Source: a virus
Virus record (IMG/VR): IMGVR_UViG_3300034198_009363
Coordinates: 1-41,657 of that record
Reading direction: 5' to 3' (one strand)
Length of the DNA: 41,657 bases
This document shows, in pieces, positions 8,849 to 16,169 of this stretch. The position numbers were made by a program, and so were the translations under genes. A model generated the notes under the pieces. It searched no databases, was not told the origin of the DNA, and saw nothing but the letters and a program-made list of their open reading frames with translations. How positions within the stretch are numbered: the first letter of the stretch is position 1; every line of letters starts with the position of its first letter.

Positions 8849-9054
8849 TTTGCTACCTTGGCGCTCAGGATGTTGATGGCCGCAGTCATCTCTTTCTCGC
8901 TCTCGATCTGATCCACGGTCAGCTTGATGACCTGCGCGGACAGTTCCCGCCGTTCGCTGCGCTCCTGCCAGTAAAGCCACACCATCAGACCGATGACCGG
9001 AGATGCCGTACCGAACCCGGCGACCAGGTCCATCAATGGCTTGATCGTTTCCAT
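8845..9054 (-). CDS. small single-span membrane protein, holin/antiholin candidate
   Basis: A 69-residue protein: one hydrophobic segment near the N-terminus (about residues 8-28, ending in GLMVWLYW) followed by a charged amphipathic helix (RSERRELSAQVIKLTVDQ). The arrangement resembles small phage proteins of the lysis region, either an accessory holin or an antiholin. It starts directly after the stop of the upstream membrane protein gene and ends in an ATGA overlap. The function is inferred from topology and neighbourhood. Confidence 0.6.
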   Translation of the reverse strand: METIKPLMDLVAGFGTASPVIGLMVWLYWQERSERRELSAQVIKLTVDQIESEKEMTAAINILSAKVAK

Positions 9055-9312
9055 TCATCGGTCCCTGCACGCTTGCAATGCGATGGCCATCACGGCCAAC
9101 CCATAGCCGGCTTGGGCCAGCAGGATGCCCGGCAGAGCCTCATGGGGAACCTGTCCACCTGACAGCACCACGCCGCCGCCGTAGCCGAGCCAGCCCACGC
9201 CCGAGATCACCCGGCTCCATGTCACCAGCGCGAGGCCTGCGGCAGGCAACAGTCCGGGTACCGCGGTCAGGATGCCGAAGGCGATCGCCAGGATCAGCGA
9301 GATGTCGGCCAT
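9055..9312 (-). CDS. small membrane protein, second holin candidate
   Basis: This 85-residue, mostly hydrophobic protein has two or three membrane segments (about residues 4-30, 33-50 and 60-80) and a short basic C-terminal tail (ACRDR). Size, topology and position upstream of the lysozyme make it as good a holin candidate as the 114-residue neighbour. No family signature is recognised. Confidence 0.55.
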   Translation of the reverse strand: MADISLILAIAFGILTAVPGLLPAAGLALVTWSRVISGVGWLGYGGGVVLSGGQVPHEALPGILLAQAGYGLAVMAIALQACRDR

Positions 9313-9326
9313 GGCGTCGCCCTACG

Positions 9327-9629
9327 TCACTTGACGCTGGCGGGGTCGAGGACTTCCCAGACCCGCATGACGGTGAGCGGCGGGTAGGCCTTGCCCACTG
9401 TCTTCTTGCAAAGCGCGATGTCCTCGGCCGTGAGTTCGACCGGGCCGGCGTGGATACGCATGGCCAGCACGGCGCGGTGCACCTTCTCCTCGCCCGCCAG
9501 GTTGCGCTCGTCGTCGTAGGGCAGCATCAGGGCCGTCTCGACAAGGCTTCCGATCGTGACGACCTTGCCAGCCGGGTCCTTCATCGGCTCGCCGTCGAGG
9601 TCGTGCACTGCGTGACTGAAGTCGATCAT
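9327..9629 (-). CDS. conserved phage protein of unknown function
   Basis: A 100-residue soluble protein. It opens with IDFSHAVHDLDGEPMKD, has a central helix around LVETALMLPYDDERNLAGEE and ends in TVMRVWEVLDP. Similar small acidic proteins occur near the tail or lysis genes of many phages, but I know no function. The ATG at 9629 is preceded by a GAGGA site; the longer frame to 9677 overlaps the fibre gene and lacks support. Confidence 0.6.
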   Translation of the reverse strand: MIDFSHAVHDLDGEPMKDPAGKVVTIGSLVETALMLPYDDERNLAGEEKVHRAVLAMRIHAGPVELTAEDIALCKKTVGKAYPPLTVMRVWEVLDPASVK

Positions 9630-9636
9630 GGGTTCC

Positions 9637-10704
9637 TCAGGTTGCCGTCGTGATCGAGGTCCAGGCCGTGCTTCCATCGGTGTTGATGTAGGAGCGCGTG
9701 CTGGTGCTGGACCCGTCGGAGCGGAGGTAAAGCGATCCCTTCGCGGCAGACAGCGTGGGCGCCCCGCTCCCGAAGAAGATGCCGAAGTTGGCCGTGCTGC
9801 TGAACTTGTACCCCGCTCCCGCGGTGCCGCCGGCCGGGATGGCCGTGGCGCTGAGAGCCGAGATGTTGCCCGTTCCGGTCACAGCAAAGCCGGTGCTGGC
9901 AAAGGCGGTGGTCAGGGTGGCCGAGGTGAAATCGACGCCGGTCGTGTGGGTGCCGACACCGCAAAGGACAATCGGCGAATTGCTGGTGTCGTAGAAGCCA
10001 GAGAAGGCAACAGCACCACTGGCCGCAAAGGCGTATTGCCAGCCCGCCCCGGGAATGCCCGCCGACCAGAAAGCCGCCGTGCCCTTGTAGGTGCCGCCAA
10101 TCGCGACGGCATATCCGTAGACGCCGGACGGGTCACCCAGCGACGTTGCATGGGCGCCGAGGTTGTTCACGTCGATCTCGCAGCCAACCAGCAGGTTGCC
10201 GCCCGTGCCGCCGTAGCCGTGCACCACGAAGTTGATGCCGTAGAGGTCAGCGGAGTTCCCGGCCGCAACCGAGTCGTCGATTGTGAGGCCGCCCAGCCCG
10301 ATCTTGTAGGCCGTCGCCCGGTTGGCGTACCCGACAGTCGAATGGAACTCGATGTAGTGGGCAATCTCGGGCAGCGTGGCGCTTGCCGCGGTCGGCTTGA
10401 CGTACATGGCCGACTTGCCCGGATAGGCCGTAACGAAATTGACCGAGACGCTGGGCGTGACGCCATCAATCGACAGCGAGGGGCCATTGAGCGGCAGGCG
10501 TCGGTAGCGGCCTGCCTCGCCCCGCGTGGGCTGTATGACCTGGTTGTCATCGGCCGTCGTGGTGTCGCCAGGATACCAGTAGAAGTCGCCGCCCCATCCG
10601 TCATTGATGGATGTCCTGCCCTTGGACACGACCATGTTGGGGCGGATGTTCAGGGCCTTGAACTCGGCCAGTGTAGCGACAATCACGTTGTCTACGGAGA
10701 ACAT
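9637..10704 (-). CDS. tail fibre / tailspike-like protein
   Basis: The protein has 355 residues. Its N-terminal part contains GGDFYWYPGDTTTADDN followed by an RYRRL strand, a motif that recurs in phage tailspike N-terminal parts. The middle is Gly/Ala/Thr-rich and beta-predicted. The C-terminal end (GSLYLRSDGSSTSTRSYIN, then STAWTSITTAT) matches a tail-fibre ending common in phages. It is probably a receptor-binding appendage. Unlike BPP-1, there is no adjacent reverse transcriptase or template repeat. At 355 residues it is short for a complete spike with an enzymatic domain, so it may bind rather than degrade. Confidence 0.75.
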   Translation of the reverse strand: MFSVDNVIVATLAEFKALNIRPNMVVSKGRTSINDGWGGDFYWYPGDTTTADDNQVIQPTRGEAGRYRRLPLNGPSLSIDGVTPSVSVNFVTAYPGKSAMYVKPTAASATLPEIAHYIEFHSTVGYANRATAYKIGLGGLTIDDSVAAGNSADLYGINFVVHGYGGTGGNLLVGCEIDVNNLGAHATSLGDPSGVYGYAVAIGGTYKGTAAFWSAGIPGAGWQYAFAASGAVAFSGFYDTSNSPIVLCGVGTHTTGVDFTSATLTTAFASTGFAVTGTGNISALSATAIPAGGTAGAGYKFSSTANFGIFFGSGAPTLSAAKGSLYLRSDGSSTSTRSYINTDGSTAWTSITTAT

Positions 10705-10724
10705 GCGCGACCCCTTCCGCAGAC

Positions 10725-11114
10725 CTAGTTGATCTCAAACCAGCCGCTGAACACGACCGAACCGCCGTTGGCTACCGGAAAGGCTGCCGCCGCGGTGTAG
10801 ACGGTGATGCCGTTGGCATTGGCCGGCGCGTAGCCGTACAGGATGTTTCCCGACAGCGTGCCCTCTCGAGCCGCGATGACCTGCGGGCCGTTGGCCGTGT
10901 AGCCGTTCGGGAACGTGATATTCAGGCCGCCGGTACCCGTGCCGATGTTGGTGATGGCGACGCTGCCCGAGATGAACAGCCACTTGCCGTTCAGCTTGAA
11001 GCGACAGGACACAGCGCCAACCGTGGTCAGAGACCCGGACACCGCCGTCACGGTCGGGGTGTAGGGCTGCCCGGCACCGTTCTGGAAGGCCGTGCCTACC
11101 ATCCGCGCGGGCAT
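10725..11114 (-). CDS. fibre-associated structural protein
   Basis: A 129-residue beta-rich protein (Thr, Gly, Val and Asn-rich; few charged residues) with repeated strand-like patterns such as LNGKWLFISGSVAIT. Similar small proteins sit next to phage tail fibres and probably form part of the adsorption apparatus. The ATG shares one base with the stop of the upstream gene (TGATG). No catalytic motif is visible. Confidence 0.55.
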   Translation of the reverse strand: MPARMVGTAFQNGAGQPYTPTVTAVSGSLTTVGAVSCRFKLNGKWLFISGSVAITNIGTGTGGLNITFPNGYTANGPQVIAAREGTLSGNILYGYAPANANGITVYTAAAAFPVANGGSVVFSGWFEIN

Positions 11115-11614
11115 CAGTTACCCTCCACCAGCAACTCGACCGTCAGGACGGAGGCGCTCTTAGGGGTGTAGGTGCCGCGGGCTTCCAGCAGGCCGTACAC
11201 CAGCGCGCCCTGAAGGCAGTTGCAGGGGGCTACGAGGCCCTCCGTCGGCGCCATGATGCCGGACACGCCAGCCGCGTCGATCGCCTGCAGGGTGGCGTCG
11301 AACGAGGCCAGCCACGAGGCATATCCGGTCGCCACGACCGTCGAGAAGGCGCTGTTATCGCCACCCGTCACGAACGTCGGGGTGGCCGTATAGAGGTGCA
11401 AGCGGAACGAGGCGCTGGTCACATCGGACTTGTCGATGCGAAGGCGGGCGCCCGTGATCCAGCCGCCGGCCCGGACGGGGAACGGCGACCACGACATGGC
11501 CACGACCGATCCGGCCGTGGTGGAGTTGGCAACCAGGTCGCCGACCGCGTACTGGGTGGTATCGGCCGGTCGCGTGAAGTTGGCTGTAGGAACCGAGATC
11601 AGGGTCTGCTGCAT
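11114..11614 (-). CDS. virion-associated beta-rich protein, function unknown
   Basis: A 166-residue protein with alternating hydrophobic/polar patterns typical of jelly-roll folds (for example GWITGARLRIDKSDVTS, ASFRLHLYT). It lies in a run of four beta-rich genes between the capsid cement gene and the fibre, so a structural or host-binding role is likely but not shown. Length and pattern resemble phage proteins that are annotated only as hypothetical. Confidence 0.55.
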   Translation of the reverse strand: MQQTLISVPTANFTRPADTTQYAVGDLVANSTTAGSVVAMSWSPFPVRAGGWITGARLRIDKSDVTSASFRLHLYTATPTFVTGGDNSAFSTVVATGYASWLASFDATLQAIDAAGVSGIMAPTEGLVAPCNCLQGALVYGLLEARGTYTPKSASVLTVELLVEGN

Positions 11615-11620
11615 GGCGCC

Positions 11621-11926
11621 CTACTCCTCCATCTTGGATTTCGGGAACATGGACTTGGCGCTGGCCGCCTCTGGCCGCACCTCGAGGTCGGTGATCTGCA
11701 GCGACATGCCGTCTGCCTTCTCGCCTTCCATGTCGAGGGACGAGGCGGTCACGCAGGCCACGCCCATCAGGCGCACCATCGTGCCGGGCTTCATGGGGTC
11801 GGTGATGCCCATGGCCTCGAGGGCCTCCTTCGACAGGTAGGTCTCGCAGACCGCCCAGCGCTGCGTGTACGGCTCAGGCGCCATCGCCTCCGCTGCCTGC
11901 TCGGCAGTGAGTTCCATGCTGGCCAT
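11621..11926 (-). CDS. small virion protein, capsid-staple-like
   Basis: A 101-residue protein. The region YLSKEALEAMGITD followed by MKPGTMVRLMGVACVT and then GMSLQITDLEV resembles a small family found beside podovirus and siphovirus capsid genes, sometimes annotated as a capsid staple protein. The acidic N-terminus and strand pattern are consistent. The start has a GGAG site 6 bases upstream. Assignment rests on remembered pattern, so treat it as likely family rather than proven role. Confidence 0.55.
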   Translation of the reverse strand: MASMELTAEQAAEAMAPEPYTQRWAVCETYLSKEALEAMGITDPMKPGTMVRLMGVACVTASSLDMEGEKADGMSLQITDLEVRPEAASAKSMFPKSKMEE

Positions 11927-11934
11927 GTCGGCTC

Positions 11935-12471
11935 CTAGTAGAGGCTGGCGATCGGCCCGAGGGCCGTCGTGAAGGTCGTGGGGACGGTCACCTTGTTGAA
12001 GGTGCCGTAGGTGCCACCCGTGATCTTGCCGGCGCCGAACTTGCCCAGCGTATGGGTGTTGAAGCGCGCCGTGGTGTTGTCGATCTGCACGCCGACATAG
12101 TAGGTGCCGGCGGGGATCGATACCGTCGATGACAGGGCCACGCTCTGATAGGCGTCGGTGCCCGACATAGCCGTGCTGGCGGTCGTGCCCAGCAGGTAGC
12201 CGTTGACATCGAACAGGCCGATCTGGATGTTGCCGGATGCCACCGACCCGTTGAACACGGCAATGCCGGTCACGGTCGTCAGGAACGGCACGGCCACCTC
12301 GGCCATATACATTTCGGTCACGACTGGCGTGGCGTCGGTGCCATCGGTCGAGACCGAGGCCGGGTTCGCGCCGGTGTGGCAGTTGCGCGGGCTGGCCGCG
12401 ATGCTGGGGTCACGCTCCACAACGGGGATGCGCTGACCGTCGATGTAGACGTTGCGGGTGATAGCGGTCAT
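11935..12471 (-). CDS. beta-rich virion protein (decoration or fibre-like)
   Basis: A 178-residue protein. After an N-terminal tail (VYIDGQRIPVVERD) it has a Cys-His pair and then a beta-sandwich-like region with regular strands (IAVFNGSVASGNIQIGLFD, SIPAGTYYVGVQID). The latter resembles carbohydrate-binding or decoration folds in which IPAGTYYVG-like strands recur. It is the first gene after the terminator at 12486-12520. No enzyme motif is seen; binding to the capsid surface or host glycans are both possible. Confidence 0.5.
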   Translation of the reverse strand: MTAITRNVYIDGQRIPVVERDPSIAASPRNCHTGANPASVSTDGTDATPVVTEMYMAEVAVPFLTTVTGIAVFNGSVASGNIQIGLFDVNGYLLGTTASTAMSGTDAYQSVALSSTVSIPAGTYYVGVQIDNTTARFNTHTLGKFGAGKITGGTYGTFNKVTVPTTFTTALGPIASLY

Positions 12472-12485
12472 GGGGCGCTCCCAAG

Positions 12486-12520
12486 AAAATGGACGGGGCC
12501 GATCGTGAGACCGGCCCCGT
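12486..12520 (-). terminator. rho-independent terminator behind the capsid genes
   Basis: On the minus strand, ACGGGGCCG pairs perfectly with CGGCCCCGT over 9 bp with a 10-base loop, and a T-rich tract (CCATTTTCTT) follows. It lies in the gap between the 94-residue protein gene and the next structural gene. It would reduce or partly attenuate transcription passing from the head genes to the fibre and tail genes. Confidence 0.7.
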
Positions 12521-12525
12521 GAGGG

Positions 12526-12810
12526 TTAGACAGCCTGAGCTGCGACGTAGGGGAGGCCCGTCCGGGGGTCGATGTAACCCTCCGGCGGACGGCCATCGGT
12601 CATGGCGGGAGCGTCGAGCGGCGTCTCCTTCTCGTGCGCGAAGCACGCCTGCTCAACGGTCGGCGGCGTCTCGAGGGTCCAGACGATTTCCTCGCCGGCC
12701 TCGAAACGCTGGATGCCATCCCACAGGGGAAGAAGCAGGCGTACCCGGTCGCCTTTCTTGATGGCGAGGCGGGGGTCCTTCTCGCCGACAGTCTTGATCG
12801 GGGCAGCCAT
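12526..12810 (-). CDS. small structural-region protein of unknown function
   Basis: A 94-residue acidic protein. An N-terminal basic segment (DPRLAIKKGDRVRLLLP) looks like a small beta-barrel start, and GYIDPRTGLPYV closes the protein. It lies downstream of the cement gene and ends at a terminator. No family recognised. The ATG has a good AGGAGA site 7 bases upstream. Confidence 0.55.
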   Translation of the reverse strand: MAAPIKTVGEKDPRLAIKKGDRVRLLLPLWDGIQRFEAGEEIVWTLETPPTVEQACFAHEKETPLDAPAMTDGRPPEGYIDPRTGLPYVAAQAV

Positions 12811-12828
12811 ACTTCAATCTCCTGCTGG

Positions 12829-13254
12829 TTAGACGGTGAAGCCGCTCGGGCGAGCGACATTGTCCTGACGATCCTCGGTCAGGTACGCGGTGAACGCGCC
12901 GGCCGTGAGCGGGCCGGTCGCCACCGTGTAGTTGACCTGGATGTAACGCTGCAGCGTGCGCGGCAGCGTGATGCGCAGCGCCTCGTAGCCCGCCACAAGG
13001 GTCGCCTTGGCGATGGCCGGCGTGACGACCACGTCGGTGAACGACGAGTTGTCCGCGCTGTCCTGCAGCGCGAACGTCACGGTGGCAGCACCGGCCGCCG
13101 TGCAGGTCGTGGTGGTCGTGATGACCAGGTCGATCTCGTTGCCCGAGCCGATGTTGCGAAGGGCCGTGGCAGCGTCATACGACTTGGTCGAGGCGGCGGT
13201 CGAAGTGACCGCCTGGGCGTCCGAAAGGACCGCGTTGTTGTCGAGGTAAGCCAT
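12829..13254 (-). CDS. Bbp16-like capsid cement protein
   Basis: A 141-residue protein. The N-terminal VLSDAQAVTSTAASTKSYD, the central AAGAATVTFALQDSADNS and the C-terminal strand YIQVNYTVATGPLTAGAF match the Bbp16 family. In Bordetella phage BPP-1 this protein is the cement protein that decorates and clamps the major capsid shell. The gene follows the major capsid gene, as in BPP-1. Confidence 0.82.
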   Translation of the reverse strand: MAYLDNNAVLSDAQAVTSTAASTKSYDAATALRNIGSGNEIDLVITTTTTCTAAGAATVTFALQDSADNSSFTDVVVTPAIAKATLVAGYEALRITLPRTLQRYIQVNYTVATGPLTAGAFTAYLTEDRQDNVARPSGFTV

Positions 13255-13278
13255 AGGGATGTTCCTTTCCGCGATCCG

Positions 13279-14325
13279 TTAGCTGATCGTCGATTCGGTG
13301 TTGAGGATCTGGTCCACGATCTTGATCGGGATGCCGTCGTAGTCCTCGAAGCGCTGGATCACGCCACGCTGGCTGCCGCTGTCGGCACGGCGGATCGTGG
13401 TCAGGTTCACGGTGCTGGACGCGGCAACGCCGTAGTTGCGCTGCTTGTTCAGGTACCGCTTCGCCTTGCGGTTCATGTAGAGAACCGGGCGGCAGGCCGA
13501 GAGGTTCGGGATCTTCGCGATCGCCTGGTCGAGGCAGTCGACGATGTCCACCGGGGCCGAGGACGTGAAGCCGGCGGTGCCGGAACCCGTCTCGAGGTTG
13601 GCGACGCGGACGACGTAGCGCCAGTCGCGGACGTGCAGGCCCGCCTTCCACACGTAGCGCGTCATGTAGGCCCGGTAGCGCTTGGAGTTCGGGTCGAACG
13701 CCCAGTCCTCGCCGAGGTCCTGGTCCTGCAGGCCGGCCTTGCTGCCCTTCGGGAAGATGCCGGTGACCTTGTCCGGCGACCAGCCGACCAGCCAGATCGA
13801 GGTCGAGGTCGAGGACGCCGAGGAGCCGCCGTTGACGACGTTGTTCGCGGTCTGCGACGTGCCGGTCGTCAACGTGTTGTAGCGCGGCGTGAAGCCCATC
13901 ATCTTTTCCGGGCTGGTCGCGCTGTTGCCGTACATGATCTGGCCGGCCATGTCCTGCGTCATGCCTTCGATGAAGGCCTTGTTCTCCTGCAGGCGCCACG
14001 CGGCGCTGTTGCCGTTCAGGTCGGCCAGGGCCACGTCGACGATCGCGAGGGCTTCCTGCATGCCGCACACGTCGGTGACCTGCGCGGAGGTGCTCTTGGC
14101 CGGGTCGATACCCTGGTTGATGCGGCGCCACGTCGGCGTCGGCAGCGAGGTGCGGACCGAGCCGCGGTGGCCGGTCGGCAGGTTGCCTTCGATGAACGGC
14201 ATGTCCTCGATGATCTGGTTCATCTGGGACAGGAGTTCGGCGACCTGGGCGATCGAGCCGTCCGGGTCCTGCAGCTTGGCCCAGTCGGCCAAGGTCGAGT
14301 AGGTGGTGGGAAGTGCGGTTGCCAT
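13279..14325 (-). CDS. major capsid protein
   Basis: A 348-residue protein, expected to have an HK97-type fold. Recognisable segments are IIEDMPFIEGNLPTGHRGSV, PTWRRINQGIDPAKSTSAQV and the helix with ENKAFIEGMTQDMAGQIMYG, seen in the major capsid proteins of many podoviruses and siphoviruses. The order scaffold, capsid, cement matches BPP-1. Rare-codon or composition shifts are not evident by eye. Confidence 0.88.
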   Translation of the reverse strand: MATALPTTYSTLADWAKLQDPDGSIAQVAELLSQMNQIIEDMPFIEGNLPTGHRGSVRTSLPTPTWRRINQGIDPAKSTSAQVTDVCGMQEALAIVDVALADLNGNSAAWRLQENKAFIEGMTQDMAGQIMYGNSATSPEKMMGFTPRYNTLTTGTSQTANNVVNGGSSASSTSTSIWLVGWSPDKVTGIFPKGSKAGLQDQDLGEDWAFDPNSKRYRAYMTRYVWKAGLHVRDWRYVVRVANLETGSGTAGFTSSAPVDIVDCLDQAIAKIPNLSACRPVLYMNRKAKRYLNKQRNYGVAASSTVNLTTIRRADSGSQRGVIQRFEDYDGIPIKIVDQILNTESTIS

Positions 14326-14335
14326 TTAAGGCCTC

Positions 14336-15028
14336 CTACGGATTCATATTGCTGTTGGGGAAGAAGCCGCGTGCATCACCGTTGACCTTCGAGGCGCCGC
14401 CTCGAGCAAAGGTGTCGTCCGCGACGAACTCGTGAAACTTGGCCAGGTCCTTCAGGAGGGGACCGAAATTGGTCATTCCGTATCCCTCGAGCAGTTCCCG
14501 GCTTTCCTTGCTCAACACGCCGAAGACGGTCTTGGCCTCGGCCTTGAGTTCTGGGGTGATCGCGGTGTCCGCGTTCGCCTCGGACTTCCACTTCTCCTGC
14601 AGGTCGGTCCACGCCTTCACCGTGTTCTGCGCGGCGGCGACCTGCTGGGAGACGTAGAAGTCGGTGAGTTCCTTGACGGCATCCGGAGACAGGCCGTGCT
14701 TACCGAACAGGTCGACGGCGACCTTGCTGGTGGCCTCGTCGAGGGTCATGCCCTCGGGCAGCTTCACCTCGGACAGCACCTTGCCGTAGTCGACCGACTC
14801 GGCAGCCTTCTTGTCGTCGGTCGGAGACTTGGCGGCCTTGTCGTCGTTTGCAGACGCGGCAGCCTTGTCGTCGGTCTTCGGCGCGGCACCCTCGGCCGGG
14901 GGCGTGGTGCCCTCACCGGCCGGGGCGGCGCCAGCACCATTCGGCGCGCTGCCGGTCGCAGCAGCCTCACCATTCGGCGCAGCACCTTCGGCGCCGGGGT
15001 TGCCCCCAGCGTTGCTTTCGTCAGCCAT
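14336..15028 (-). CDS. capsid scaffolding protein
   Basis: A 230-residue protein. The first ~75 residues are Ala/Gly/Pro/Asn low-complexity sequence with Lys/Asp patches; the rest is charged and helical (DEATSKVAVDLFGKHG, ELTDFYVSQQVAAAQNTVKA). Such acidic, coiled-coil-forming proteins directly upstream of the capsid gene act as internal scaffolds during procapsid assembly. The start at 15028 has AAGGAG 7 bases upstream; the extended frame to 15091 lacks this and overlaps the Bbp19-like gene. Confidence 0.78.
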   Translation of the reverse strand: MADESNAGGNPGAEGAAPNGEAAATGSAPNGAGAAPAGEGTTPPAEGAAPKTDDKAAASANDDKAAKSPTDDKKAAESVDYGKVLSEVKLPEGMTLDEATSKVAVDLFGKHGLSPDAVKELTDFYVSQQVAAAQNTVKAWTDLQEKWKSEANADTAITPELKAEAKTVFGVLSKESRELLEGYGMTNFGPLLKDLAKFHEFVADDTFARGGASKVNGDARGFFPNSNMNP

Positions 15029-15041
15029 CGTTGCTCCTTGT

Positions 15042-15392
15042 TCAACCCTCGGAGGGGTCCATGTCCTCGGCCGCCTGCGCGGCCTTCTCATGCGCCTTCT
15101 CGCCGCTTGCTTCGGCGATCATCATCGCGGTCTCGAGGGGCGCAGCCGCCTCGACCTCCGCGAACATCCGCAGCCCCATGTTCCGCTCGCCCTCGTTGAA
15201 GGCGGTCGTGTACGGATCTGGACTGAAGCTGGGCGTCCAGATGTGGCAGGCCACAAGCCTCGCGTGGATGAAGCGGCGGAACCGCTCGTCCTTCATCAAC
15301 TCCGTCAGGTCGTCCGACGCCCGCTTGCGCTTCAGCGTTTCACGTCGTGACCGGCGCTCGACCTTGCCCTTGTCGTTGGGGTCATACGCCAC
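15042..15392 (-). CDS. Bbp19-like conserved phage protein
   Basis: A 116-residue protein. The segment FRRFIHARLVACHIWTPSF followed by TTAFNEGERNMGLRMFAEV matches the Bbp19-type family found between portal and scaffold genes of BPP-1-like and related phages. The function is unknown to me; the position suggests head assembly. The N-terminus is strongly basic. Its start lies inside the end of the 52-residue gene (11-bp overlap). Confidence 0.72.
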   Translation of the reverse strand: MAYDPNDKGKVERRSRRETLKRKRASDDLTELMKDERFRRFIHARLVACHIWTPSFSPDPYTTAFNEGERNMGLRMFAEVEAAAPLETAMMIAEASGEKAHEKAAQAAEDMDPSEG

Positions 15393-15540
15393 GATTGCGT
15401 TCCCGCTCGGCCTCTACTTCCTGGTCCAGCGGCTTGCGCCCGGCCTGCTCGGCCAGGAACCGCTGGGCCGCGGCAGCCGTCTCCATCGACCGCACCAGCC
15501 GCTCGAACAGGGCCAGCGCCTTGGTCTCGAACTCGGTCAT
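15382..15540 (-). CDS. small helical protein between portal and scaffold genes
   Basis: A 52-residue protein, mostly helical and charged (FERLVRSMETAAAAQRF). Its ATG shares one base with the stop of the HNH gene (TGATG) and its stop overlaps the Bbp19-like gene, so it is translated in the packaging operon. A longer in-frame start to 15750 would lie inside the HNH gene and is rejected. No family recognised. Confidence 0.55.
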   Translation of the reverse strand: MTEFETKALALFERLVRSMETAAAAQRFLAEQAGRKPLDQEVEAERERNRGV

Positions 15541-16169
15541 CAGATGCTCTGCAGGTCCCGCTGACGAACGTAGTAGTCCACGGCCTCTTGGGCCGTCTGA
15601 CCGTGCTTTTTCATTCGCCAAGAGATCGTGCCGCGGCCCAGACCAAGCGCCAATGTCACATGGTGAGCGGGCACTCTCTGGCCCCGAAACTCCACCCACT
15701 GCACTTTGCGAGTGTTCTGCGACTGCTGGGCTTTGGTGGCCCACCGGCAATTGCCCGGCTCGTAGTTTCCATCGCTGTCGATGCGATCCAAAGACATGCC
15801 CTCTGGGCGCGGCCCCATGTCCGCATAGAACGCCTCAAAATTCATCCAGCGGTCACATACCTTGATGCCGCGACCGCCGTAGTACGAGTAGGCAACCGCG
15901 TTCGGATTGGTGCATCGCTGGATCATACTTCCGCAGCAGATGTACTCAGGCGAAAACGACATACGATGCGTGGCCGTGCGCTGCCGCAGCTTCTCGCTGG
16001 TCAGGCAACCGCACGACCGAACGCGCCCTCGCGTTATGCCGTCTTCCCGGGCCGTCCACGGTCCTGTCCCACAGTCGCACTTCAGCACCCAGCGACGGCG
16101 GCTATAGTCATCGTTCGGAGCGCGAGCCAACACAGTGACACGCTCGATCCTTTGGCCTTCCTGTAGCAT
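15540..16169 (-). CDS. HNH/AP2-type homing endonuclease-like protein
   Basis: A 209-residue free-standing nuclease candidate. The N-terminal part has Cys residues (CDCGTG, SCGCLTSEK) that could bind zinc. The core YSYYGGRGIKVCDRWM followed by MSLDRIDSDGNYEPGNCRWA is characteristic of phage HNH/AP2-like proteins. The C-terminus is helical and may bind DNA (ALGLGRGTISWRMKKHG). It sits between the portal and the small head protein, overlapping both by one base, which looks like a clean insertion into the packaging operon. Confidence 0.78.
   Translation of the reverse strand: MLQEGQRIERVTVLARAPNDDYSRRRWVLKCDCGTGPWTAREDGITRGRVRSCGCLTSEKLRQRTATHRMSFSPEYICCGSMIQRCTNPNAVAYSYYGGRGIKVCDRWMNFEAFYADMGPRPEGMSLDRIDSDGNYEPGNCRWATKAQQSQNTRKVQWVEFRGQRVPAHHVTLALGLGRGTISWRMKKHGQTAQEAVDYYVRQRDLQSI

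Noticed and set aside
9637-10704. Diversity-generating retroelement as in BPP-1
   Set aside because: No reverse transcriptase gene and no template/variable repeat pair seen near the fibre gene.
12634-14385. 583-codon plus-strand frame
   Set aside because: Antisense to cement and capsid genes; Arg/Gly/Val/Asp-rich shadow with no domain.
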